The position numbers were made by a program, and so were the translations under genes. Source: CAYLNH01 sp964384625 (GTDB taxonomy: Bacteria > Verrucomicrobiota > Lentisphaeria > JABSQK01). Taken from it: a DNA stretch of 11,735 nucleotides. Under the pieces are notes generated by a model. It did no database searches. It saw only the letters and a list, made by a program, of their open reading frames with translations, and had not been told where the DNA came from. Position 1 is the stretch's first letter. The number at the start of each line of letters is the position of its first letter. Below, piece by piece: positions 1 to 5,928 of this stretch. The DNA lies in the NCBI GenBank assembly GCA_964384625.1, contig CAYLNH010000232.1, forward strand, positions 1 through 11,735, given 5' to 3'.

Positions 1-27
1 GCTTGCAGCCACTAATGAACGTCTTCA

Positions 28-48
28 CCAGGCGGATAAACCGCCTGG
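28..48. terminator. Perfect hairpin past the 3' end of AraC1 (possible terminator)
   Basis: CCAGGCGG (28-35) and CCGCCTGG (41-48) form a perfect 8-bp stem with a 5-base loop, ATAAA. It lies 76 bases past the stop codon of the minus-strand AraC1 gene. Neither side has a T run, so it is not a classical intrinsic terminator. It could stabilise a 3' end or stop transcription from a gene left of the window. The rest of 1-123 shows only a small GCCAA-TTG-TTGGC hairpin (63-75) and no convincing gene. Confidence 0.35.
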
Positions 49-123
49 GGTCGTATGATCGAGCCAATTGTTGGCAGGAAACGCCTACGGAAGTGACATG
101 CGCCCTCGTCGATTTGGCCGGCG

Positions 124-948
124 CTATGGTTCCAGGCGGCCGCCCTGCTGTTGATATTGCCGCGGGGAGACGCCGACGTGACGGCGGAACACGCGGGAGA
201 AGTACAGCGGGTCGGCGAAACCGCAGCGGCGGGCCACCTCGGAGACCGTGACCTTCGACGCGGTCAGCAGGGCGCGCGCCTGTCGCAGGCGCAGATCCTG
301 CAGGTGCTGCAGCGGCGGCACGCCGTAGACCGCTTTGAACAGATTCGAGAAATACGTCGGCTGCAGATTCACCACAGCGGCGAGTTCAGCCAGCGAGACC
401 CTGTCGCGGATCGAAGCCTGCAGCAACGCCATCGCCGGCTGCAGGCGTTTCAGTTTGTCGTCCGGCGGCAGCAGGTCTTCCCAGTGTTCTGGCAGGAATG
501 GTCGCAATAACTCGCAGAGCAGGGCCGTGTTCTCGAACACGAAACGCGGATCCTGTCGGCCCAGTTGGCGCAGCAGTTTGTTGAGTCGCCGATGTCCGCC
601 GCGCATCAACGCAGTAAGGTCGGCCGGCCGATAGCGGCTGAAGACGTCGATGCCATAAATCGCCTCCACCCGGAAATGAAGCCACAGCAGCACCATTGGT
701 TTGATGCAATTGTACTTCGCCGGGCAGCCGGCAGGAATGAGGTAAAGCCGACCGGGGACCAGATGCATCTCCTGATCCGGTGTGCTGACCCGGGCCTCGC
801 CTGCCTCCAGTGTATACAGACGCGAAAAATCATCCGCGAACCTCTTCCGGCCGCAGGCCCAGTCCAGTCCATAGCGCGCCCGCCGCCCGCATTGAACCTC
901 AATCGTCAGGCGTTGCCAGACCGGCTCGATTTTCCAGGGCTTCGGCAT
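124..948 (-). CDS. AraC-family transcriptional regulator (AraC1)
   Basis: A 274-residue regulator with the normal two-domain AraC layout. The N-terminal part (about 30-100) is a cupin-like ligand-sensing domain, with the pattern TLEAGEARV...VPGRLYLIPAG at 46-74. The C-terminal part (about 175-266) is the DNA-binding domain with two helix-turn-helix units: SLAELAAVVNLQPTYFSNLF (185-204) and VTVSEVARRCGFADPLYFSR (233-252), ending in the family signature FRRHVGVSPRQY. No signal peptide or membrane segment is visible, so it is cytoplasmic. It is divergent from URO-D protein 1 and probably controls it and itself; the ligand is unknown. ATG 948 is the only usable start, because an in-frame TAG lies at 982-984 with no ATG, GTG or TTG between. 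It has no Shine-Dalgarno sequence; a stable hairpin (960-978) sits where one would be expected. Confidence 0.93.
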   Translation of the reverse strand: MPKPWKIEPVWQRLTIEVQCGRRARYGLDWACGRKRFADDFSRLYTLEAGEARVSTPDQEMHLVPGRLYLIPAGCPAKYNCIKPMVLLWLHFRVEAIYGIDVFSRYRPADLTALMRGGHRRLNKLLRQLGRQDPRFVFENTALLCELLRPFLPEHWEDLLPPDDKLKRLQPAMALLQASIRDRVSLAELAAVVNLQPTYFSNLFKAVYGVPPLQHLQDLRLRQARALLTASKVTVSEVARRCGFADPLYFSRVFRRHVGVSPRQYQQQGGRLEP

Positions 949-959
949 GCGGGACGCAG

Positions 960-978
960 CGCGGGCTTCGGTCCCGCG
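960..978. other. GC hairpin in the AraC1 leader
   Basis: CGCGGG (960-965) and CCCGCG (973-978) pair perfectly around the 7-base loop CTTCGGT. An alternative pairing is GGGAC (951-955) with GTCCC (971-975). In the AraC1 mRNA the hairpin would end 11 bases before the start codon, and no ribosome-binding sequence is visible. It may limit translation of the regulator or be a remnant of a small repeat. The structure is seen in the sequence; the role is inferred. Confidence 0.4.
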
Positions 979-1035
979 TTCCTATGGCTTTGGTTTCGGA
1001 GCACGCGCGACAGAGGCCCGCGCGACATGGGAGAA

Positions 1036-1093
1036 TCTGTAAATCATCCATGTTTTTCTGTAACTATACCATAACACCGTTTTGGATCATAAA
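1036..1093 (+). promoter_or_regulatory. Candidate AraC1 operator and promoter of URO-D protein 1
   Basis: TCTGTAA occurs twice in direct orientation, at 1036-1042 and 1057-1063, a period of exactly 21 bp. This is two helical turns and the spacing known for the araI1/I2 half-sites of AraC. A -10-like CATAAA (1088-1093, four of six consensus bases) follows, and the hexamer 17 bases upstream of it (TATACC, 1065-1070) is a poor -35. A weak -35 next to activator half-sites fits an activator-dependent promoter. Transcription would begin near 1100, leaving a leader of about 45 bases that carries AAGGA (1132-1136). The 949-1144 gap is AT-rich here compared with the GC-rich genes. Confidence 0.42.
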
Positions 1094-1144
1094 CCATTGT
1101 AGAGAGACGCCAGAATCAACGGAGTGTGAATAAGGATCGTCATC

Positions 1145-2206
1145 ATGGGTTACGCAGAAGGCTGGGCCGCATTGAATATGGAGATGCCGAAGAAAGTGCC
1201 GCGCACCGAGTACTCGGCAACAAATCACTGGGACCTACTGACCGCGGTCACCGGCATTGACGTCGGTGTCGACAGCGACGGGGAAACCAAAGGCAAGGCG
1301 GCAAGGGCGTTCATGCAAGCCTGGGATTTTTCTTTTCTGTGGAGTGTGATGGTCGGGCGCGGGCACCTGCAAAGCGGCCGCACCACGAGTATGGGGCACG
1401 CGGAGTACGCGGCCGGCGGTGTTGATTTCAACACCGATGTACGGTGCCCGTTTGAAACGCCGGAAGACGCGTTGGCGCTGGACCCGATGGAAGAATACGG
1501 TCCGATCGACCGGGGCGCGACGACGAAGGCCTTCGAAGAACACTACGCCCGGAATTCCGCCGGCTACCCGGATGCCGTCAATATGTCCGGCGTCTACATC
1601 ACAATGTTCTCCGGGCTGATCGACATCTTCGGCTGGGAGATGCTGTTATTGGCGGGCGGCATGGATCCCGTCGGTTTCGGCAAACTCGCACAGCGCTATG
1701 AGACCTGGATCACGCAGTTTTTCGAAGCCTTCGCCGAGAGCGATGTGCCCGTGTTGATGTCGCACGACGACATCGTCTGGACCAGCGGCGCGGTGTTCCG
1801 GCCCGAGTGGTATCGCGAGTACATCTTTCCGGCGTACGAACGCATGTGGCGCCCGGTTCTGGATGCCGGCAAGAAGATTGTTTACACCAGTGACGGCAAT
1901 TACACGGAGTTCCTCGAAGACATTGTCGAGGCGGGCGCGCACTCGCTGGTCATGGAGCCGACGACGGATATGGCGGCATTCGCCGAGAAGTATGGGCAGA
2001 CCCACGGCTTCATCGGCAACGCGGACACCCGCATTCTGCTCAGCGGCGGCAAAGCCGAGATCCGCGCCGAAGTCGAACGCTGTATGGCTATCGGCAAAGA
2101 CTGCCCCGGCTTCATGATGGCGGTCGGCAATCACATCCCCCCGAACACCCCCGTCGAAAATGCCATATACTACAACGACGTCTACGAGGAACTTGCGACT
2201 CGATAG
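1145..2206 (+). CDS. URO-D-superfamily protein, methyltransferase-like (URO-D protein 1)
   Basis: A 353-residue cytoplasmic protein of the uroporphyrinogen decarboxylase / cobalamin-dependent methyltransferase superfamily. The family-like C-terminal half includes VLMSHDDIVWTSG (203-215), FRPEWYREYIFPAYERMW (218-235), KKIVYTSDGNYTEF (243-256), where true methyltransferases often carry an H-x-C-G turn, and VGNHIPPNTPVENA (327-340), which matches the family's closing pattern around I-P-P-x-T-P-x-x-N. It lacks the N-terminal arginine-rich motif of true heme-pathway HemE, so heme synthesis is unlikely. It also lacks the His/Cys zinc ligands of MtaA-type enzymes, so the reaction is open. ATG 1145 is preceded by AAGGA at 8 bases, a strong start signal. 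It is transcribed alone, divergently from AraC1. No corrinoid protein is nearby. The family call is firm; the function is not. Confidence 0.85.
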   Translation: MGYAEGWAALNMEMPKKVPRTEYSATNHWDLLTAVTGIDVGVDSDGETKGKAARAFMQAWDFSFLWSVMVGRGHLQSGRTTSMGHAEYAAGGVDFNTDVRCPFETPEDALALDPMEEYGPIDRGATTKAFEEHYARNSAGYPDAVNMSGVYITMFSGLIDIFGWEMLLLAGGMDPVGFGKLAQRYETWITQFFEAFAESDVPVLMSHDDIVWTSGAVFRPEWYREYIFPAYERMWRPVLDAGKKIVYTSDGNYTEFLEDIVEAGAHSLVMEPTTDMAAFAEKYGQTHGFIGNADTRILLSGGKAEIRAEVERCMAIGKDCPGFMMAVGNHIPPNTPVENAIYYNDVYEELATR

Positions 2207-2401
2207 GTTCCTCGGGGGGCGCTGACGGAGGGGTTGTGCTGATAAAACCGACGGTCCCTGAAGCCGGGATTCCGACACGGAGGCGCTTGGCGCCGGACTG
2301 AGGAGCGGCGGCCGAACGTCCCAAACACGTCTTGCGTCAGTGCTGTTCGCGGTTACAGCATTACAGCCGCCGTGATTCCTCACGCTCACGGCGTGACCGT
2401 T
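2207..2401. other. Gap between the convergent URO-D genes, with several small hairpins
   Basis: This 195-base gap separates the stop codons of the two convergent URO-D genes. It contains GGCGC-TTG-GCGCC (2282-2294), TGCTGT...ACAGCA (2341-2346 with 2355-2360), and two mutually exclusive stems: GCCGTGA (2369-2375) with TCACGGC (2386-2392), or TCACGC (2380-2385) with GCGTGA (2391-2396). The second pair lies just past the stop codon of URO-D protein 2. None has a T run. These could act as bidirectional terminators or mRNA 3' ends. No gene is visible. Confidence 0.4.
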
Positions 2402-3394
2402 TCAAGCCCTGGGGTTGGCGACTGGGATATTGCTCCGCGAGCCGTACTCCTCGACGGCATCGAGGTAGGCCCGGTAATGCGCTGCCGGCCAGGGCATGCC
2501 CTGGTCCGGGGCACAGAAGTAGCCGCCGTCGGCGCCCAGTTGCTGGATGCGTTGCTTGACTTCCTCCCGGATCGCCCGGACGGGGCCGTCCATCATGGTG
2601 CTTGTGCTGACGCCGCCATGCAGCGCCATGCGGCCGTGCGTGACCTGCCGCACATGGTCCAGGTCGTTGGCCGTCGCCTGGATCGGGTTGAGTATGTCGA
2701 TACCCAGATCCATGAAGGTTTCCAGCAGCGGCTCGATGTGACCGCAACTGTGAAAACCGAGAATAACGTGGTGTTCTTTGTACAGCGCCAGCAGCCGCCG
2801 GTACTCGGGCACGAGGAATTCCCGGACGATTCCCGGACTCAGCAACAGTCCGCTCTGTGTGCCGAGATCGTCACTGCAGCCGATGCTTTCCACACCCAGT
2901 GCAAGGTAGTGCCGGGCAATGCCGAGCTGAAAATCCATGATGCGATGCAGCAGTTCGCGCATGGCTTTGGGTTCGGTATGGAAGAAGCACATGGCATTCT
3001 CCATACCGACGAGCATGTAGGTCTTTTCCCACAGCGTATCGCGATGTGAGCCGCCGAGGAACTGGGTCTCCGGGTCCCAGCCCCGCTTCTTCTCCGCGAG
3101 GCGGCCGACAATGCGTTCGTCGTCCGGGTCCGGCCATCGGTAGGAGCGGAGGGCCTGCGGCAGGTCGGCCAGCGGATTGCCCCGCGGGAAGCCCATAACG
3201 CCCGCATGTTCACGATGCCATTCGGTGCCCCAGATATCCGTCCACCGCGAGCCGACCGGCAGGTGATGGCCGCCGCCGTCAAAGCCTTCGTGGTTGACGC
3301 CGTAATAGCCGATGCCGTGAGTCGGCAGGCCGCCGGTGATGCGCTCCGGGTTGTCGAAGCGGATGTTGCGAAGCGCGTTCTCTCTGGGAGTCAT
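2402..3394 (-). CDS. URO-D-superfamily methyltransferase-like protein (URO-D protein 2)
   Basis: A 330-residue cytoplasmic protein of the URO-D / methylcobamide methyltransferase superfamily. The N-terminus MTPRENALRNIRFDNPERI is typical of these URO-D-like proteins. The segment GCSDDLGTQSGLLLSPGIVREFLVPEYRRL (about 172-201) and the barrel strand VILGFHSCGHIEPLLE (210-225) are diagnostic. His215-Ser-Cys217 plus Cys294 in GGYFCAPDQGMPWP reproduces the H-x-C-(x)n-C zinc pattern of MtaA/CmuA-type methyltransferases, so methyl transfer is the best guess. Cofactor partner and substrate are unknown. The frame stays open up to 3892, but that extension overlaps the upstream gene. ATG 3394 has AGGA ten bases before it and the family's normal N-terminus. 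It is probably co-transcribed behind the ADP-ribosylglycohydrolase gene, 95 bases upstream. Confidence 0.88.
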   Translation of the reverse strand: MTPRENALRNIRFDNPERITGGLPTHGIGYYGVNHEGFDGGGHHLPVGSRWTDIWGTEWHREHAGVMGFPRGNPLADLPQALRSYRWPDPDDERIVGRLAEKKRGWDPETQFLGGSHRDTLWEKTYMLVGMENAMCFFHTEPKAMRELLHRIMDFQLGIARHYLALGVESIGCSDDLGTQSGLLLSPGIVREFLVPEYRRLLALYKEHHVILGFHSCGHIEPLLETFMDLGIDILNPIQATANDLDHVRQVTHGRMALHGGVSTSTMMDGPVRAIREEVKQRIQQLGADGGYFCAPDQGMPWPAAHYRAYLDAVEEYGSRSNIPVANPRA

Positions 3395-3428
3395 GGTCGG
3401 AGTGTCCTGCAAGTTTGTTTTCACGGCT

Positions 3429-3467
3429 CGACTGCAGTCGCCTGGAATCGACGACTGCCGACTGCAG
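3429..3467. repeat. CGACTGC repeats and palindrome between two operon genes
   Basis: The 95-base spacer between the ADP-ribosylglycohydrolase and URO-D protein 2 genes has a perfect 12-bp palindrome, CGACTGCAGTCG (3429-3440). CGACTGC also recurs in direct orientation at 3452-3458 and 3459-3465, the last copy extended to CGACTGCAG. The copies could bind a protein or form alternative hairpins affecting how much of the downstream gene is expressed. This is a description of the sequence only. Confidence 0.4.
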
Positions 3468-3489
3468 CCGATCAGATCATGGGAACGGG

Positions 3490-4821
3490 CTATGATGTTT
3501 CTCCGGCCAGTTCCAACGTTTCCTTCGCGAGCTCCGAGATCCTCACCTTGTGATATCCGGCAACACCCGTCAGCAGCGTGTCGCCCAGGATGTCCGTCCA
3601 CTTCGCCGGCAATGCGCTGGCACCGAGCGCCATGCCGATCACCGAGCCGGCCGTGGCGCCGTTGCAGTCCGTGTCGAAGCAGGGGTAGACTGCGTGTGTA
3701 ACCGTCTTTTCGTAATCGCCGTCGCCGTAGAGCAGACCGAGTGCAACAATCTGCGCATTGGAGTTGGTGTGGCACCAGTGGTGCCCTTTCGTTTCGTCCC
3801 AGCGCGCATGGATCGTCGCCACCGCGTCCATGTACGCCACGCCGTCGGTGTGCCAGCGAAGGACCTCCTTGATGTCGTCCGCCAGCCGACAACGCGCGGG
3901 GATCTCACTCAGACCCGTCTCGATGATCGTCACAACATCCGTTTCAACCGCGGCCGCAGCCAGCATGGCGGCCACCCACATCTCGCCGTAGATTCCGTTT
4001 CGCACGTGCGAAATGCAGGCATCGCGCCAGCCCAGTTCCGCGGCCAAAGCCGGCTTGCCGGGAGCAACATAGCCGAAAAAGTCGGCACGAATCTGGGCGC
4101 CGATCCACTCACGGTACGGGTTGCGGCAGGACGCCGATGCCGGCGGCCACACGCCGCCGCAAAAATTGCGGTAGGCCGCCCGCTCGGCCGTGCACGTGTG
4201 CAGAATCGGCAGGTGCCGCAGCCAGAACGTCGCCATGTCGTCCGGCGTGAAGTCGATGCCCTGCTGCTTTACCAGCGCCAGGCCGGTCGCCGTATAGTTG
4301 GTGTCGTCGTCCTCCGGCATGCAGTTGATGTCTTGGCCCATATGGAGCGGGCGCATGCCGTCGTGTTTCTCGAAAACCTCCGTGTCAATGCCAAGCCGCC
4401 AGACGTAGTCGGTCAGCATCTCCTTGCCGCCGTCTTTGAGGATGCCCCAGAGCTTCGGCGTGCGCCAGCCTTCGATCGGTTTGCCCAGCAGACAACCGGC
4501 GCAGCGGCCGAGCCAGGCGCCGTGCAGCCGGTCTCCCAAGTCGGCGCCGGGAGCGCCCAGCGTCCGCGGACCATCCGGGCGCGCCGACCGGATGCCGGCG
4601 AGGTCCGAAGGTTCGTTATACTCGGAGATCAGCGGCAAGACCTGAACCCGATCCAGGAGCGCGTTGAAGGCGTCCTGAAACTCCTGTGTCTGATCATCCA
4701 TGTTTTCGAGCGCCGCGAATTCCGCCGCCAGCGCCGACGGATCGCGGCCCTCGTCGGCCAGTTGCTCTTTCTCGACGGCAACATCGCCCTGCCGCCACCA
4801 GAGCCAACTGTGCTTTTCCAT
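3490..4821 (-). CDS. ADP-ribosylglycohydrolase-family protein
   Basis: A 443-residue protein of the ADP-ribosylglycohydrolase (DraG/ARH) family. Family members are all-alpha, two-Mg2+ enzymes that cleave N- or O-glycosidic bonds to ADP-ribose; many bacterial members act on unknown substrates. The domain starts near residue 96 with GDRLHGAWLGRCAGCLLGKPIEG. The first metal motif is PEDDDTNYT (169-177). ISHVRNGIYGEMWVAAM (270-286) is a conserved helix. The second metal motif is FDTDCNGATAGSVIGMALGA (382-401). All expected acidic metal ligands are present, so it should be active. About 95 residues precede the domain and match nothing I recognise. ATG 4821 has a near-ideal AAAGGAG six bases upstream; a longer frame opening at 4932 would run into the divergent AraC2 gene and is not needed. 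It is the first gene of a likely operon with URO-D protein 2, facing AraC2. Confidence 0.9.
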   Translation of the reverse strand: MEKHSWLWWRQGDVAVEKEQLADEGRDPSALAAEFAALENMDDQTQEFQDAFNALLDRVQVLPLISEYNEPSDLAGIRSARPDGPRTLGAPGADLGDRLHGAWLGRCAGCLLGKPIEGWRTPKLWGILKDGGKEMLTDYVWRLGIDTEVFEKHDGMRPLHMGQDINCMPEDDDTNYTATGLALVKQQGIDFTPDDMATFWLRHLPILHTCTAERAAYRNFCGGVWPPASASCRNPYREWIGAQIRADFFGYVAPGKPALAAELGWRDACISHVRNGIYGEMWVAAMLAAAAVETDVVTIIETGLSEIPARCRLADDIKEVLRWHTDGVAYMDAVATIHARWDETKGHHWCHTNSNAQIVALGLLYGDGDYEKTVTHAVYPCFDTDCNGATAGSVIGMALGASALPAKWTDILGDTLLTGVAGYHKVRISELAKETLELAGETS

Positions 4822-4843
4822 CGGATTCTCCTTTGTTCTGCAA

Positions 4844-4872
4844 TGGACATCTCTCGCAATTACACGTACGAT
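4844..4872 (+). promoter_or_regulatory. Sigma70-like promoter for AraC2
   Basis: TGGACA (4844-4849, five of six consensus bases) and TACGAT (4867-4872, four of six) are separated by 17 bases. Transcription would start near 4879, just after the first possible in-frame start (GTG 4878), which argues that AraC2 begins at ATG 4902 or 4917. The promoter lies within the 95-base gap shared with the divergent ADP-ribosylglycohydrolase gene. I see no 21-bp direct repeat here; GCAAT occurs at 4840-4844 and 4856-4860, a period of 16. Confidence 0.45.
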
Positions 4873-4916
4873 AGGCGGTGCTTGCGCACAGTTCTCCGCT
4901 GATGAGACCAATAACC

Positions 4917-5807
4917 ATGCATAATCAACCAAAATGCCGGCTGGATTACGCGCCCGTCCGGCTGCCGGCGGATTTTCCGATTACGCGTCCCGGCATTCAT
5001 CGGCAGAAGGATACGCCGATCACCGCGCTGCATCTGCATGACAATCTGGAGGTGGGCTACTGCTATTCGGGGTCCGGCATCTTCGTGGTCGAGAACAAGG
5101 TGTTTTCCTTCCGCGCCGGCGACGTGAATGTAATCAACGAGCGCGAGGTCCACCTGGCGCAGAGCACAGCGGGTACGGTGAGCGAATGGGCGTTCGTGAG
5201 CATGGACCCCATCGGCCTGCTGGGCGCCAACGAGGACGAAGTCAGCCTGTTGGAAACGGCCTCGCTATGCGGCCCGGAGTTCTGCAACATCCTGGCGGGC
5301 CGGGAGCATCCGGACATCGCGCAGACCGTGCGGCGGCTCATCGAGGAACTGCGTCGCGGCCAATCCGGTTGGCGTTCGGCGGTGCGGGGTCTGGTGTGGA
5401 CGTTGATGGTGCAGCTGCACCGGTTGCCGGGACAGACCCCGGTTTCCGAAGAAGCTGTGGACCGGCGGCCGATGGAGCGAATTGCACCGGCCCTGCACTA
5501 CGCAGCGTCGCACTTTGCCGAAAGCATTCGTGTCGAACAACTGGCCCGACAGTGCGGCATGAGTTTGACCAACTTCCGCCGCGTGTTCAACACGGCGACG
5601 GGTCGGTCGCCGGTGGAGTATCTGATCAACCTGCGGATTCAGATGGCAGCATCGCTCCTGCGCCACACCACGCGGGCGATTGCCGAGATCGCCATGGCCG
5701 TCGGCTACCCGACGCTGTCGACGTTCAACCGCCATTTCCGTCGGCTGCAGGCGATGTCGCCGCGCGACTGGCGGCGGGGTTCCGGCCGGCAGCCGGAGGA
5801 CCAGTGA
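4917..5807 (+). CDS. AraC-family transcriptional regulator (AraC2)
   Basis: A 296-residue AraC-type activator counted from ATG 4917. The N-terminal cupin sensor (about 25-95) carries LHLHDNLEVGYCYSGSG and RAGDVNVINEREVH, with His39, His41 and Glu45 in the usual cupin places. The C-terminal domain (about 190-288) has the helix-turn-helix units IRVEQLARQCGMSLTNFRRV (204-223) and IAEIAMAVGYPTLSTFNRHF (255-274), then MSPRDWRRG. The frame can start earlier at GTG 4878 or ATG 4902; none of the starts has a strong ribosome-binding site. ATG 4917 is chosen because the likely promoter excludes 4878; 4902 remains possible. It is divergent from the ADP-ribosylglycohydrolase/URO-D operon and lies 121 bases before the lyase gene, so it could control either or both. 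The ligand is unknown, possibly a sugar derivative. Confidence 0.92.
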   Translation: MHNQPKCRLDYAPVRLPADFPITRPGIHRQKDTPITALHLHDNLEVGYCYSGSGIFVVENKVFSFRAGDVNVINEREVHLAQSTAGTVSEWAFVSMDPIGLLGANEDEVSLLETASLCGPEFCNILAGREHPDIAQTVRRLIEELRRGQSGWRSAVRGLVWTLMVQLHRLPGQTPVSEEAVDRRPMERIAPALHYAASHFAESIRVEQLARQCGMSLTNFRRVFNTATGRSPVEYLINLRIQMAASLLRHTTRAIAEIAMAVGYPTLSTFNRHFRRLQAMSPRDWRRGSGRQPEDQ

Positions 5808-5835
5808 GGAAGACGGCTGTTTCGGCCAGGCACAC

Positions 5836-5864
5836 TTGGTATTTCCCATCCCGGGTTCTACAAT
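5836..5864 (+). promoter_or_regulatory. Sigma70-like promoter for the heparinase-type lyase
   Basis: TTGGTA (5836-5841) and TACAAT (5859-5864, five of six consensus bases) are separated by the optimal 17 bases. Transcription would start near 5871, giving a leader of about 58 bases. It sits in the 121-base gap after AraC2, so the lyase may be expressed independently of AraC2 read-through. It is the best consensus promoter I see in the window. Confidence 0.55.
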
Positions 5865-5928
5865 CAAGGCAGCAAAACGGATCAGCCGTTGCGGCGTGTC
5901 CGGCTGAATGTACGAAAGGAATGCATCG

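Noticed and set aside
3..251. 82-codon plus-strand open frame at the window start
   Set aside because: It runs into the AraC1 DNA-binding-domain coding region on the other strand, has no ribosome-binding site in view and an Arg/Gly-rich translation typical of a shadow.
1145..2206. Annotation of URO-D protein 1 as the heme enzyme HemE
   Set aside because: The N-terminal HemE signature and catalytic-residue context are missing, and no heme-pathway gene is nearby.
3395..3892. N-terminal extension of URO-D protein 2 up to 3892
   Set aside because: It would overlap the preceding gene in another frame; the extra residues are not family-like, and ATG 3394 begins the normal family N-terminus with an AGGA upstream.
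3550..4902. 450-codon plus-strand open frame opposite the ADP-ribosylglycohydrolase gene
   Set aside because: It is antisense to a gene with clear family motifs, and its translation is Arg/Ala/Val-rich with no recognisable domain. Long antisense frames are common in GC-rich DNA.
4822..4932. 37-residue extension of the ADP-ribosylglycohydrolase to 4932
   Set aside because: It overlaps the divergent AraC2 start, while ATG 4821 has an almost perfect ribosome-binding site.
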